Positions 54,591 through 63,310 of a DNA stretch of 64,000 nt are shown here, in pieces (position 1 is the first letter of the stretch; each line of letters opens with the position of its first letter). The stretch covers positions 1 to 64,000 of the forward strand of contig NZ_PXZL01000023.1 in assembly GCF_003013405.1 (NCBI RefSeq), given 5' to 3'. Source of the DNA: Brevibacillus formosus (lineage in GTDB: Bacteria; Bacillota; Bacilli; Brevibacillales; Brevibacillaceae). Position numbers and translations under genes: made by a program. The notes beneath the pieces were generated by a model that saw only the letters and a list, made by a program, of their open reading frames with translations, was not told the origin of the DNA and searched no databases.

Positions 54591-55241
54591 TTATTGCACT
54601 TTATAAGACATCAAAATTTCTTGCGCGATTGGCTTCCACTCTTCCATTTGTGCCTCGGTGCAATTGAAAGTGGTCATCAGCATTTTGCCGTCGAGCTCTG
54701 TAAAGAAAATGAGGTTGTAAATTTTCGTATCAGCAGCAGGAGTCAGCAGTTCGAACACACCAACGTTTTTTCCGTTGATTTGGATTACTTCATCGCGATA
54801 CCAGGTTGCATCTTTGTACATATTGGAAAACGCTTGTTTCATCGGGTCCTTCAGGTCTTTGATGAGGCTGTCCTCCTGAATAGGTGTTTCTGTATGACTA
54901 AACGCAATGTTAATGGAACCTTTTTCATCGGTATAAATCAAGGAAGGACGATTTTCCATCGGGTATTTTGTTTTTGCCATCTCTTCGGACATGACAGTAA
55001 AGCCTTTTGGAATCAAGATTTCCACTTTGTCATTCAGAACCTTTTTCGCTTCCAGCTTGTCGTTTGTTGTTGCAGTTGGCGCTGGTGCAGCAGAATCAGT
55101 TTTTGGAGCTTCAGTTGTTTTAGCAGCTTCTGTGGTTTGTGCTGCATTTTGTTCAGCTGGCTTTGTATCAGCTGGTTTGTTCGAACAAGCAGAAACAGCC
55201 AACATGGAGAGCAGCAAAGCTACGGATACTAGTTTTTTCAT
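54591..55241 (-). CDS. Lipoprotein, hypothetical
   Basis: This 216-residue protein has lipobox AVSAC at residue 19, an Ala/Thr/Lys/Pro linker to about 65, and a compact C-terminal domain. The domain (VEILIPKGFTVMSEEMAKTK; GKMLMTTFNCTEAQMEEWKP) resembles the PsbP/DUF1795-like fold of surface lipoproteins. AAAAGGTGGATC precedes the ATG. Single gene with own terminator. Function unknown. Confidence 0.75.
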   Translation of the reverse strand: MKKLVSVALLLSMLAVSACSNKPADTKPAEQNAAQTTEAAKTTEAPKTDSAAPAPTATTNDKLEAKKVLNDKVEILIPKGFTVMSEEMAKTKYPMENRPSLIYTDEKGSINIAFSHTETPIQEDSLIKDLKDPMKQAFSNMYKDATWYRDEVIQINGKNVGVFELLTPAADTKIYNLIFFTELDGKMLMTTFNCTEAQMEEWKPIAQEILMSYKVQ

Positions 55242-55442
55242 CTGAATTGATCCACCTTTTTATACATAATTGGAAATGTACGGAATTTCCTTTCCGATTC
55301 TAACATGGTGTGTATAATACTGGGAATACGAGAGGTTAATTGCGAATATTCGAATAATAGCTCTTCTCTCTTACATGCCCAAGTAGACTAGGACAAAATA
55401 CACCCATTTAAAATGTGATAAAATGAGTATAATTACCTATTT

Positions 55443-56759
55443 TCATATATTGTTTGTCGTAATATAGCGGTCGCGAATCTTCTCTCTCAAATAATTTACC
55501 GCAAAACGCAAAAACGCCCCGTTCCACCCCATATAAATACCGAAATTGTTCAGCTGTGCAACATACCCGAGCATGACAAAGCGCTTGAAACGGGCATTCC
55601 GACCTTTTGGTGCTTGCAGTCTGCCATTGATGCGCAGCGTACTCCATCCCCACAAATGGGTGAAGCAATAATGCAGGGCCTCAGATGACAGCTCCACATC
55701 ACAATCGAATGGGTCGCATGGGGATTCGATCAACCCATCTGCCAGGGAAAAGCGAAATGTCTTTTGATAGTCTGACAAATAAAAGGTAACGGGTCTAACG
55801 ATAAAGAGAAACAGCGAATGATTATTTTTCCGAATCTGTTCCTTGAAGTCCAAGCCAGCCTCGAAGAGCATGTCCAATTCGATTTTGACCGAAGGAAGAA
55901 GAGTAGGAGAGGAAGCCATCTTCTCATAGTCGCGTGCGTAGAGGGCAAGCGCCTTCGCAGGATCATGAGCTTCATGTGGCGTCCACGTATCCCCGGGATA
56001 CAAAATAATTGGTTCGGCATCCGTTTCTTCCCGCAAAAGGCGGTACACACTGTCTACTTTATTGATTGCATCATTCATGTAATAGTTTTCGTCGTGACAA
56101 AACCAAGCGAAGCTGGCGAAGGGAATCACGTAGAGAGGTTGAAGGACTTCCACCTGTTTTTTCACCCGGGCGAGCTTTTCCATGGCTCGTTTTTTGCGGA
56201 GCAGAAAGTCTTCCTTGTTCCCCGCCCAGCCTGCATACGAGAATTGCGTCCATAATAGATCGATGTCACCGACAAGATTTAGGATATCCTTGGCTTCCTG
56301 TGTAGTGCTGACCTCGCAATCGTTCAGGTTCAGAATCGTTATGTCAGCTGTCTTGATGCAAAGCCAGGAATCGCCGACAGGAAACGGCCGACACAAAACA
56401 GAGACATCGTCGGACAAGGAGTACCATTTGTCCGGAGAGAGCTCAATGACTTGCTGAAAGCCAAAGGTACGGCACCATTCGATCACTTTTTTATCGGTTG
56501 ACTGCTGGTAGAGGATCGTGATTCGCTTGCGATACTCCTCGGGTATGGTTCGGAGGCTCTGTGGATGAAAATGATCCGGATGCTCATGAGAAAACCATAT
56601 ATGCGTAATCTCGGCAAAATCCTCAGAGGCGAAGCGGGTCTTGGCTAACAAGCCCCAGCCGTAATCAAAGGCAGTTCCCGTAAGCCAAGGATCGGTCATT
56701 AATTTGATAGAATCATGTTTCCATAAAAATGAAGCGTGGTTGACCATTTGAAATTTCAT
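55443..56759 (-). CDS. Metallo-beta-lactamase-fold hydrolase
   Basis: The first third of this 438-residue protein is an MBL domain with the metal motif SHEHPDHFHP (His58, His60, Asp62, His63) and a preceding DPWLTG. This is the arrangement of the UlaG/NAPE-PLD-like branch, which also contains CMP-sialate-hydroxylase-like proteins. The second half contains WFCHDENYYMND and YPGDTW and a C-terminal extension not seen in minimal MBL enzymes. Substrate unknown. AGGGAG precedes the ATG. Confidence 0.8.
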   Translation of the reverse strand: MKFQMVNHASFLWKHDSIKLMTDPWLTGTAFDYGWGLLAKTRFASEDFAEITHIWFSHEHPDHFHPQSLRTIPEEYRKRITILYQQSTDKKVIEWCRTFGFQQVIELSPDKWYSLSDDVSVLCRPFPVGDSWLCIKTADITILNLNDCEVSTTQEAKDILNLVGDIDLLWTQFSYAGWAGNKEDFLLRKKRAMEKLARVKKQVEVLQPLYVIPFASFAWFCHDENYYMNDAINKVDSVYRLLREETDAEPIILYPGDTWTPHEAHDPAKALALYARDYEKMASSPTLLPSVKIELDMLFEAGLDFKEQIRKNNHSLFLFIVRPVTFYLSDYQKTFRFSLADGLIESPCDPFDCDVELSSEALHYCFTHLWGWSTLRINGRLQAPKGRNARFKRFVMLGYVAQLNNFGIYMGWNGAFLRFAVNYLREKIRDRYITTNNI

Positions 56760-56824
56760 GTGATTTGTCTCCCTATGTATACTAGCGATTTGCTAAAAGG
56801 GATGATCCTGCCGGGGAGAAAAAC

Positions 56825-56869
56825 GTGACAGGAATTTGAAAAAAATATTTTTTCAGGGATGTGTGTCAC
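56825..56869. promoter_or_regulatory. Nested dyad between divergent genes
   Basis: GTGACA and TGTCAC (outer) and TGAAAAAA and TTTTTTCA (inner, 3-bp spacer) share nearly the same centre. It lies between the MBL gene and the secreted YcdB-like gene, so a shared operator is likely. Confidence 0.45.
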
Positions 56870-56934
56870 AAGCTGTGCATGAGGAGGATCGTAACAAGTG
56901 AACAGCAATCAACGAGTCGAAAGGATGAACCGAC

Positions 56935-58134
56935 ATGAAAAAGCAAGCACTTGTTACCGTTAGCATGGCAGCACTCCTTCTCTCAGCCGTATCCCCATTC
57001 GGGATCGCACAGGCACAAACCAACATGGTAGTCGCTGCGAATAAAGCTCAAGTGATCACTTTTGATCAGCTCGTCAAAGAAATGGATAAAAAACAACCCG
57101 TCTCCATGTACATCGAATCGACGCACACATCGAAAGCGAAGCAGGGCACCCAGACCCAAAAGGCTAAAACTTGGGATAACACGGTCAAAGGGGAATGGAG
57201 AGAGGAAATCTCGGACGGGAAAAGGGTTCAGCATGCCGTAGGGAAAGCAGGACAGGTGGCAGCGTATCAAGAAGGTGGCCGAGGATTTGTCCACTCCGCA
57301 ACGATTGGCACATACGATAATGAAATCAACAAGACGAAGCGAGAGCTACAGCGCTTGAAAGTGGCGTTGCCAGATTCGAAGGTGGCGATAACCGTGAAGG
57401 AAGCACAACTGTTGAATCGAGCTGTGTATCATGTCGCGAAAAAAGAAGAGGCGAAAATCGATGGCAAGCTGCACCATTACCAGGATGAACTGTGGATCGA
57501 TAAAGAGACAGGACTGCTGCTCAAGCGCACCTTCACCCACAATCAAGCACAAGTATTTTCGTACACCGTAGACAAGGTGAATTTCCAACCCGTATTTGAT
57601 GAGAAAACGTTCGAAGTGGGCATTCCAGCGGGTGTGGAGCAAGGCAAGTTTTCCCCTGAGGTGGAAAAGGTAGTAGCCGAGGTTACGAAGATTTTCCCAG
57701 ACACTGCACAGTTTTCCGATTATGATGATTACGGCAACGAAGGTAACTGGCAACTCCTGAAAATGCTTGAAGCGCAAAAACGGGTGTACAGTCCGACCCC
57801 TCGAGCAGAAGCTCTCGTTATCATGGATACCCGGACAAACGAATTGAGCAAAGTAATGATCCAAAATCCAGATTGGGTGTCGAAAAAGCTCCCTGCCGAG
57901 AAGGTGGCAAAAGAGAAAGCAGCCGCTTTCCTGAAGCAGCTTGTTGGCGATCAAGCAAGCCAATATAAAGTAGAGGCAAAGGTCGAGCGGGGCGGTGGCG
58001 GTGCCATTTTTGAAGACTACGACTATGGGTTTGTAACAGCAGACGTGACGTTCCGTCCAGCCACAGGCAAGGGAATCACGATCTCCGTCGATGAAGCGGG
58101 TCGTATCGTAGGTTTTCGGTATACGGATGAGTAA
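56935..58134 (+). CDS. Secreted protein with LolA/MucB-like N-domain and YcdB-like C-domain
   Basis: This 399-residue protein has a signal peptide (about 1-27, AQAQT cleavage region). Residues 40-225 look like a LolA/MucB-type lipid-carrier fold (EWREEISDGKR, ELWIDKETGLLLKRTF). Residues 235-399 resemble the PepSY-like YcdB module (EKAAAFLKQLVGD...YKVEA). The same C-terminal module occurs in the protein encoded at 59702. AAAGGATG precedes the ATG. Role at the cell surface unknown. Confidence 0.7.
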   Translation: MKKQALVTVSMAALLLSAVSPFGIAQAQTNMVVAANKAQVITFDQLVKEMDKKQPVSMYIESTHTSKAKQGTQTQKAKTWDNTVKGEWREEISDGKRVQHAVGKAGQVAAYQEGGRGFVHSATIGTYDNEINKTKRELQRLKVALPDSKVAITVKEAQLLNRAVYHVAKKEEAKIDGKLHHYQDELWIDKETGLLLKRTFTHNQAQVFSYTVDKVNFQPVFDEKTFEVGIPAGVEQGKFSPEVEKVVAEVTKIFPDTAQFSDYDDYGNEGNWQLLKMLEAQKRVYSPTPRAEALVIMDTRTNELSKVMIQNPDWVSKKLPAEKVAKEKAAAFLKQLVGDQASQYKVEAKVERGGGGAIFEDYDYGFVTADVTFRPATGKGITISVDEAGRIVGFRYTDE

Positions 58135-58147
58135 GAAAGAGATAGGG

Positions 58148-58186
58148 AAAACAGTCGCTTGCATTTGCTGGCGACTGTTTTTTATG
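58148..58186. terminator. Terminator between convergent genes
   Basis: AAAACAGTCGC/GCGACTGTTTT stem followed by TTATG. Confidence 0.8.
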
Positions 58187-58204
58187 TGGAGCCAATCGTT
58201 GGTT

Positions 58205-58867
58205 TTATCCGATAAAACGAATAATTTCTTCCTTCGCTTGTCTGGTTTTCGCACGGGGCTCATTTTTCCGATAACCAAAGGCCACCATGCAAGCGACGCC
58301 AAAGCGGTCTCTGTCGAGGAGCCCCTCCGACGCAAGGATATCCTCGACCTTTTCTTTTGAAAAGCCTTCAATGGGGCAGGAATCAATGCCGATCATAGCA
58401 GCAGACGTCATCATATTGCCAAGTGCGATGTAGGTCTGTCTGGATGCCCATTCGAACATGACTCGCTCGTCTTCAAACAGGGCGAAATCGTTTTTCAGGA
58501 AGTGATCGTAAGCGGCGCCTTTTTGTTGTACGACGTTTTCAGGTAAGTCCTGCGTTTCTTTCATCATATGCTGGATATATTCGGAATCAGCGGCCATTTC
58601 CTGTTTGGTCCGCGCCAGTACGATGACGAAATGGCTTGCGGTCGGCAGTTGCTTTTGCGCACCCCATGTGACCGGTAACAGCTTCTCTCTAAGAGCTGGA
58701 TTTTGCACCACGAGGAAATTCCATGGCTCAAAACCAAAAGAGCTGGGGGACAGACGAGCCGTCTCCATAATAAAGTCAAAGTCTTCCGTCGTAATTTTTT
58801 TAGCTGCATCAAACTCTTTGCAGGCATGTCTGAATTGATAAGCTTCTATGATTTGATCTTTACGCAT
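58205..58867 (-). CDS. NAD(P)H nitroreductase
   Basis: This 220-residue FMN enzyme of the NfsB/YfkO type reduces nitro compounds or quinones. Family marks: the start YQFRHACKEFD, SPSSFGFEPWNFLVV near residue 40, and the late IGIDSCPIEGFSKEKVEDIL. It lies divergent from an HxlR-family gene with a palindrome between them, the usual arrangement for regulated redox-stress reductases. Confidence 0.9.
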   Translation of the reverse strand: MRKDQIIEAYQFRHACKEFDAAKKITTEDFDFIMETARLSPSSFGFEPWNFLVVQNPALREKLLPVTWGAQKQLPTASHFVIVLARTKQEMAADSEYIQHMMKETQDLPENVVQQKGAAYDHFLKNDFALFEDERVMFEWASRQTYIALGNMMTSAAMIGIDSCPIEGFSKEKVEDILASEGLLDRDRFGVACMVAFGYRKNEPRAKTRQAKEEIIRFIG

Positions 58868-59159
58868 GATCTCAACCTACTTTCGAATAAGTTTATGATA
58901 CCGTTGATAGAAAATGGGCGATTTCCTCGATGAGGGTCTCTCCCTGATTTCACGAGATGACGAGTATTGGAGCTGTGATGCTACTCAGCAATCGACGAAT
59001 ATGGATGCGACTCTCCAGCTCGAATCTTTCACGGGAGTGGGACCGTTTTCCTCCACTGCGTAAGCGATGTCGACTGGGTCTACCCTATTTGCTTTTCTAT
59101 AAGCTCCCTCCTTTAAAAGTGTTTTACAAAACTGAGCATACCGAATACACTGAAGAAAA

Positions 59160-59190
59160 GTAAGTACGCACTTTTTCGGTTAATACTTAC
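59160..59190. promoter_or_regulatory. HxlR-type operator
   Basis: GTAAGTA and TACTTAC form an inverted repeat spaced by 17 bp, right before the HxlR gene. HxlR/YodB-type regulators bind such TACT-containing dyads; binding here is inferred. Confidence 0.5.
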
Positions 59191-59209
59191 GAAAAGGGAA
59201 GTGAGTGGG

Positions 59210-59590
59210 ATGAAGAAGAAACCAGCGATGAGGTACCTGTTAAATGGCAAAGAATATCCTTGCCCGATCGAGCTTGCCGTCTCGGTTTTTGCGGGACGAT
59301 GGAAGGTATCAATCATTTGTCAGCTGTTCAAAGGGAAAAAAAGATACGGAGAATTAAAGAAAAATATAATCGGTGTGAATCATAAAATGTTGGCAGAGCA
59401 ATTACGAGAATTGGAGGAAGCAGGAATCATCAAGCGTGAAGTATATCCGGTCGTTCCGCCAAAAGTAGAGTACGAGTTAACCGAGCTAGGGCAAGGCTTG
59501 GGACCTGTTATTGAGTATTTGCGAGAATGGGGAGAACATTTTCAAACAGAGGCACCAGAAGAGTCTCTATCTACTGCTCATGGGTCATGA
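59210..59590 (+). CDS. HxlR-family transcriptional regulator
   Basis: This 126-residue MarR-like winged-helix protein has the HxlR core CPIELAVSVFAGRWKVSIIC, then GELKKNIIGVNHKMLAEQLR and the wing KREVYPVVPPKVEYELTELG. The conserved Cys (position 19) is the redox-sensing residue in YodB-type members. ATG is preferred over a GTG three codons upstream by spacing from AAGGGAA. It likely represses itself and the nitroreductase. Confidence 0.9.
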   Translation: MKKKPAMRYLLNGKEYPCPIELAVSVFAGRWKVSIICQLFKGKKRYGELKKNIIGVNHKMLAEQLRELEEAGIIKREVYPVVPPKVEYELTELGQGLGPVIEYLREWGEHFQTEAPEESLSTAHGS

Positions 59591-59593
59591 AAA

Positions 59594-59620
59594 CCGCCAC
59601 CTGAAAGGGTGGTTTTTTCT
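59594..59620 (+). terminator. Terminator
   Basis: CCACC/GGTGG stem with T-tract TTTTTTC. Confidence 0.75.
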
Positions 59621-59701
59621 TTTTTGTAACCTCCCTGGAGTTTTTCCGACTATTACATAGGACAAAAAACAAACACAAAAATTCCTTGGGAGGGAACAAC
59701 T

Positions 59702-61228
59702 GTGAAACATACAAAGAAATTGGCAAGCACGTTACTAATGGCAAGCCTGTTGGCGACAGCTCCGCTATGGCTGCAACACCCGACGTTGACCGTACAAGCC
59801 GCGGACAATCAAGGGCAGGAAGTAAAGCTCTCACCAGCAGCAGAAAAAACACTCCAGACGCTCTACACCATCCAGCCTGAATTGAAAAATATGGACAAAA
59901 AGATGAACGGACCGAAAAACGGTATATACGAGCTGCGCTTTGATAAAGAAATTGCCCCAGGCAAGATGGAGCTGTACGCCATGGTGGGCCTGGATGCAAC
60001 GACTGGTGCTTTGCATAGCTACGAAAATGATCAGGAAATGCAGAAGCAAAACAACCAGCCATCGGAAGCGGTCGCCAAACAAAAATCAGCGGCTTTTTTG
60101 CAAGAGCTCTTGGGCGATGATTTCAAAAAGTACAAAGCCACTCAGACAACAAAAGGCGAATGGGATGCTGTCACCTACACGCGCCATGAGCATGGTGTAC
60201 CTGTTTTCACTGATCGTTATGTCGTTGGCGTCAACAGTACGAGTGTCATGTACGTGAACACGTTTGAAGGCGCTCCGCTCCGAGCTGCCTCCTCCTTGTT
60301 TGCCAAGCCTGGTAAGGTAATGTCCAAAGAAGAAGTGACGAGGAAAGTCGCTTCGCTCATGGAGCTCACGTATTCCGCGCATAAAAAGGAGACAGGAAAG
60401 CCGGCTTTGAAATACTCGCTGGAGTCGACCGGATACTTGGATGCTGTGACAGGAGAAGAAATCGAGGGTGCCTTTTCCCTTAAAAGCCGTTACTCGGAGG
60501 CCATACCTGTTAATCCAGGCGGCAAAAAGCTCACGGCCAGCAATGCCGAAGAAGCTATGAGAGTGCTGGCAGAAGAATTTCAAATCAAGATGGATGGAAT
60601 CACGTTAGAGACGGATACACATACCCCAGCGGAAATGAAAGGAGAAGGGGAAACGATTTACAGATCCAAGGGAAGAGACGGCAGAATCACGGTCTATACG
60701 AACAACAACGAAGTGACTGGCTTCCAAGTCCGCGGGAAAGTCGAGATGGCCAATGCCATACAACATGAAAACAAACCGGCAAATGCCCAGCTTTCGTACG
60801 AGCAAGCCAAGGAAAAAGCGGTGCAGTTTTTACAGCCGTACCTCGACTCTAGTGTAAAAGAGCTGAAGATCGATCAAAAAGAGATCAGGATGCCATCTGC
60901 AACGTCATACAGCTTCAGCTTCTACGCGCTGCATGACGGCGTGATTGTTACGGATCAGAATTACCTCGTCAACGTAGACGGACAGACTGGGGAAATCGTG
61001 AATTACATGAACTCCTTTACGAAGCCATCTGCTCCGTTCCCGGACAAAAAGACCGCCATTTCCAAAGAAGCAGCCGCCAAGCACTTTTTGAAAGACCGTC
61101 CTGCTGTGCTCGGGTACATGTTCCCTGTTCAGAACGAGAAGGTGCAAGCAAAGCCAAGTCTGGTTTATTCCATCGACACGGTTTCTTACTTCTTGCTTGA
61201 TGCGGTAACAGGAAAGTCATTCAAATAA
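59702..61228 (+). CDS. Secreted YcdB/YcdC-type protein
   Basis: This 508-residue protein has a signal peptide (about 1-33, VQAAD cleavage). Three PepSY/YcdB-like repeats follow: VAKQKSAAFLQELLGDDFKK near 120, then ASNAEEAMRVLAEEFQ near 280, and YEQAKEKAVQFLQPYLDSSV near 360. Each is followed by a strand-rich segment with the form G-x-x-V-(T/F)-D-(R/Q). GTG start after GGGAGG. It shares the module with the protein at 56935; both may be peptidase-inhibitor-like or surface proteins. Confidence 0.75.
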   Translation: MKHTKKLASTLLMASLLATAPLWLQHPTLTVQAADNQGQEVKLSPAAEKTLQTLYTIQPELKNMDKKMNGPKNGIYELRFDKEIAPGKMELYAMVGLDATTGALHSYENDQEMQKQNNQPSEAVAKQKSAAFLQELLGDDFKKYKATQTTKGEWDAVTYTRHEHGVPVFTDRYVVGVNSTSVMYVNTFEGAPLRAASSLFAKPGKVMSKEEVTRKVASLMELTYSAHKKETGKPALKYSLESTGYLDAVTGEEIEGAFSLKSRYSEAIPVNPGGKKLTASNAEEAMRVLAEEFQIKMDGITLETDTHTPAEMKGEGETIYRSKGRDGRITVYTNNNEVTGFQVRGKVEMANAIQHENKPANAQLSYEQAKEKAVQFLQPYLDSSVKELKIDQKEIRMPSATSYSFSFYALHDGVIVTDQNYLVNVDGQTGEIVNYMNSFTKPSAPFPDKKTAISKEAAAKHFLKDRPAVLGYMFPVQNEKVQAKPSLVYSIDTVSYFLLDAVTGKSFK

Positions 61229-61237
61229 TCGGATTCG

Positions 61238-61270
61238 ATCCCGCTTCTCATCATGAGGGGCGGGATTTTT
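61238..61270 (+). terminator. Terminator
   Basis: ATCCCGC/GCGGGAT stem followed by TTTTTG. Confidence 0.85.
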
Positions 61271-61358
61271 GTTGGTAAATAGCAATCGATAAGAAGCACG
61301 CATTCTATGAATCCCCTAGAATAACAGTAATTCACTGTCCGATAAGGAGGAATTCCGA

Positions 61359-61835
61359 ATGACGAATGAACACGTCAATCATACTTCACAAGAGGTGCTC
61401 AAGCCTGATCCGGCTCTTTCTCATCTGAACGTTTTTGTAGGGAAATGGATGATAGAAGGACTGATTACGGAAAGTCCGTCAGAGCCAGCCGTGAAGTTGA
61501 AAGCAATAGATACATACGAATGGCTACCCGGGGGATTTTTCCTTATTCACCATGTAGATGGTTTGATAGGGGATAAAGAAGTCAAAACCATTGAGATCAT
61601 CGGCTATGATGCGTCTAATCAGGTGTACTTCACGCACGCTTATGACAATCATGGAAGTATGGCTTCCTACTATGCGAATCTTTTGGGCAGAGATTGGAAG
61701 ATAACAGGGAATACCGAACGTTTTTCCGGTAAGTTTAGTGTTGATGGCAACACACTCATTGGCACTTGGGAGTTGTTGGGCAATGATGAGAAATGGACAC
61801 ATTGGATGGATATTCGATTAACGAAGGTGGAGTGA
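61359..61835 (+). CDS. DUF1579-like protein
   Basis: This 158-residue soluble protein has a lipocalin/DUF1579 pattern: LSHLNVFVGKWMIEG, the YEWLPGGFFLIHHVDG segment, EIIGYDASNQVYFTH, and a closing WTHWMDIRLTKVE. Function unknown. AAGGAGG precedes the ATG. Confidence 0.75.
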   Translation: MTNEHVNHTSQEVLKPDPALSHLNVFVGKWMIEGLITESPSEPAVKLKAIDTYEWLPGGFFLIHHVDGLIGDKEVKTIEIIGYDASNQVYFTHAYDNHGSMASYYANLLGRDWKITGNTERFSGKFSVDGNTLIGTWELLGNDEKWTHWMDIRLTKVE

Positions 61836-61855
61836 GTAAAAAAGTGGAGGATCAG

Positions 61856-61888
61856 TGAGGAAGCATCAGGTGAGGATGCTCCTTTTTT
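61856..61888 (+). terminator. Terminator
   Basis: AGCATC/GATGCT short stem followed by CCTTTTTTG. Confidence 0.7.
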
Positions 61889-62020
61889 GTTGTTTGCTGA
61901 ATAGGGCGTTTTTCTAAAAAAAGTAGCTGTAGTGGGGGAAGAAGCGGTTTTTGTGTACTATCTTAAAAACAGACTTACGGAGATAAATATAATAATATCC
62001 CCTACTAAAGTGGTTGAGAC

Positions 62021-62060
62021 AACAAAAAAACAGTCCCCGCAGATGTACTCCGCAAAAACT
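62021..62060 (-). terminator. Terminator of the SUFU gene
   Basis: On the minus strand ACAGTTTTTGC pairs with GCGGGGACTGT using several G-U pairs, then TTTTTTTG. Confidence 0.6.
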
Positions 62061-62076
62061 GTCTTCAAAATCATGC

Positions 62077-63165
62077 TTATTTCATAAATTTCGCTACCCC
62101 GTTAAAAATCCAATCCGCACCATTACCAGCGGAGCGTTCAAGCAATTGCTCAGACCCATGCATTTCTGCATACTGCTGTTCCTCTGCGGTAATCGGAATC
62201 ATCCATAACAGATTCACAGGATCGCCCACCATGAGCGGAAGAGGAATGGTTGGTGCATCTTCAGATTTTGCAAGCAGCATGGAGGTGAAGCGGCTGTTGA
62301 TCTGACTGATTTCCTGGCATGGAATGGTGTGACCTTGTGCGAGGAAGGTCATATACGACCACGGCAGAGAGGTTTGGCCGCTGACATAGGCCAGCAATTG
62401 CTGTTCGTTTTGGGCGAGCCATTTGGTTTCGCAGGCAAAGGCCAGCTCGAATCGGCGTAATTGCTCTGGCTCTTCTGTATACTGCTCGACTTTTGGCTGA
62501 CGCAAAATAGACACGCCGAGGGTCAGCGCATAGGTGACGTCGCCTTGTTCGATGGTCACCAATGCTTTCGGAGGCCAGTGTCCGCCGTCGATGCCGTAAT
62601 ATTGTTTAACTGGGCCGAGAGTCGAGGTAATCGCGTCCATGAACTGGTGCTGGATGTCAGGCCAAGGGTTGCCATCCCAGCTCGCCCAAAAATGCTGGGC
62701 AGCTTCGATGCGGGCAAACATGGCGTTCGTCTCTGGTGTTCCCAGCGGAAAGCATAAATCAGATTCTCCGGTACAATCTCGCGCATACGAAGGATAGTGC
62801 GAGCCGTCCGGGGAAGGGCCAGCCCAGCCGGGAATCACACACAGCACCTCATCCTCATACAAAAGTGCTGCTGCATCGCCTTCCTCCAGCCAAACGATCG
62901 AGAGCTGCTCTGGGTTCAGCCGGTCTGCTCCATCCGGATGAGCGCAGCAATCGCGTGGAAGCATGGGAGCTTGACCATCCTCCATGGCAGCGAAATCGAT
63001 CGAGTCCGGTGCAGGTCCGTAATTTCTTACCCAACAAGAGCGAATGCTGGCATGCTCCTCACCGGGATAATCCCACAAATAAAAAAAGACGCCGTTCTCA
63101 TCCTCTTCGACAAAAGCTTGAATCGGACAAATGGGGGAAAACTCCTCTAATAGGATGTTTTTCAT
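62077..63165 (-). CDS. Suppressor-of-fused (SUFU) domain protein
   Basis: The C-terminal half of this 362-residue protein (about 160-355) follows the bacterial SUFU pattern: a strand with TYALTLGVSILRQP, RRFELAFACETKW, LPWSYMTFLAQGHTIP, then LWMIPITAEEQQYAEMHGS and LLERS. The N-terminal 150 residues are a separate domain. Bacterial SUFU proteins often serve as immunity proteins of polymorphic toxins, but no toxin is adjacent here. The ATG after GAAGGTG is used; an upstream TTG is within that site. Confidence 0.75.
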   Translation of the reverse strand: MKNILLEEFSPICPIQAFVEEDENGVFFYLWDYPGEEHASIRSCWVRNYGPAPDSIDFAAMEDGQAPMLPRDCCAHPDGADRLNPEQLSIVWLEEGDAAALLYEDEVLCVIPGWAGPSPDGSHYPSYARDCTGESDLCFPLGTPETNAMFARIEAAQHFWASWDGNPWPDIQHQFMDAITSTLGPVKQYYGIDGGHWPPKALVTIEQGDVTYALTLGVSILRQPKVEQYTEEPEQLRRFELAFACETKWLAQNEQQLLAYVSGQTSLPWSYMTFLAQGHTIPCQEISQINSRFTSMLLAKSEDAPTIPLPLMVGDPVNLLWMIPITAEEQQYAEMHGSEQLLERSAGNGADWIFNGVAKFMK

Positions 63166-63310
63166 AGGTTTCACCTTCAATCGTCGTGATAGATTCGCCG
63201 ATAACTATTAAGATTTGTGCTTGATTAAACAGGGTTAGGATACCATAATTGACTATTGATTACAAAATTCAGCACCTTGGGAATGTTTGCCCAGCAAAGG
63301 AGGTTGCCAG

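Noticed and set aside
57346..58386. 346-residue frame opposite the secreted YcdB-like gene
   Set aside because: Antisense shadow with unnatural composition, spanning a terminator and two convergent genes.
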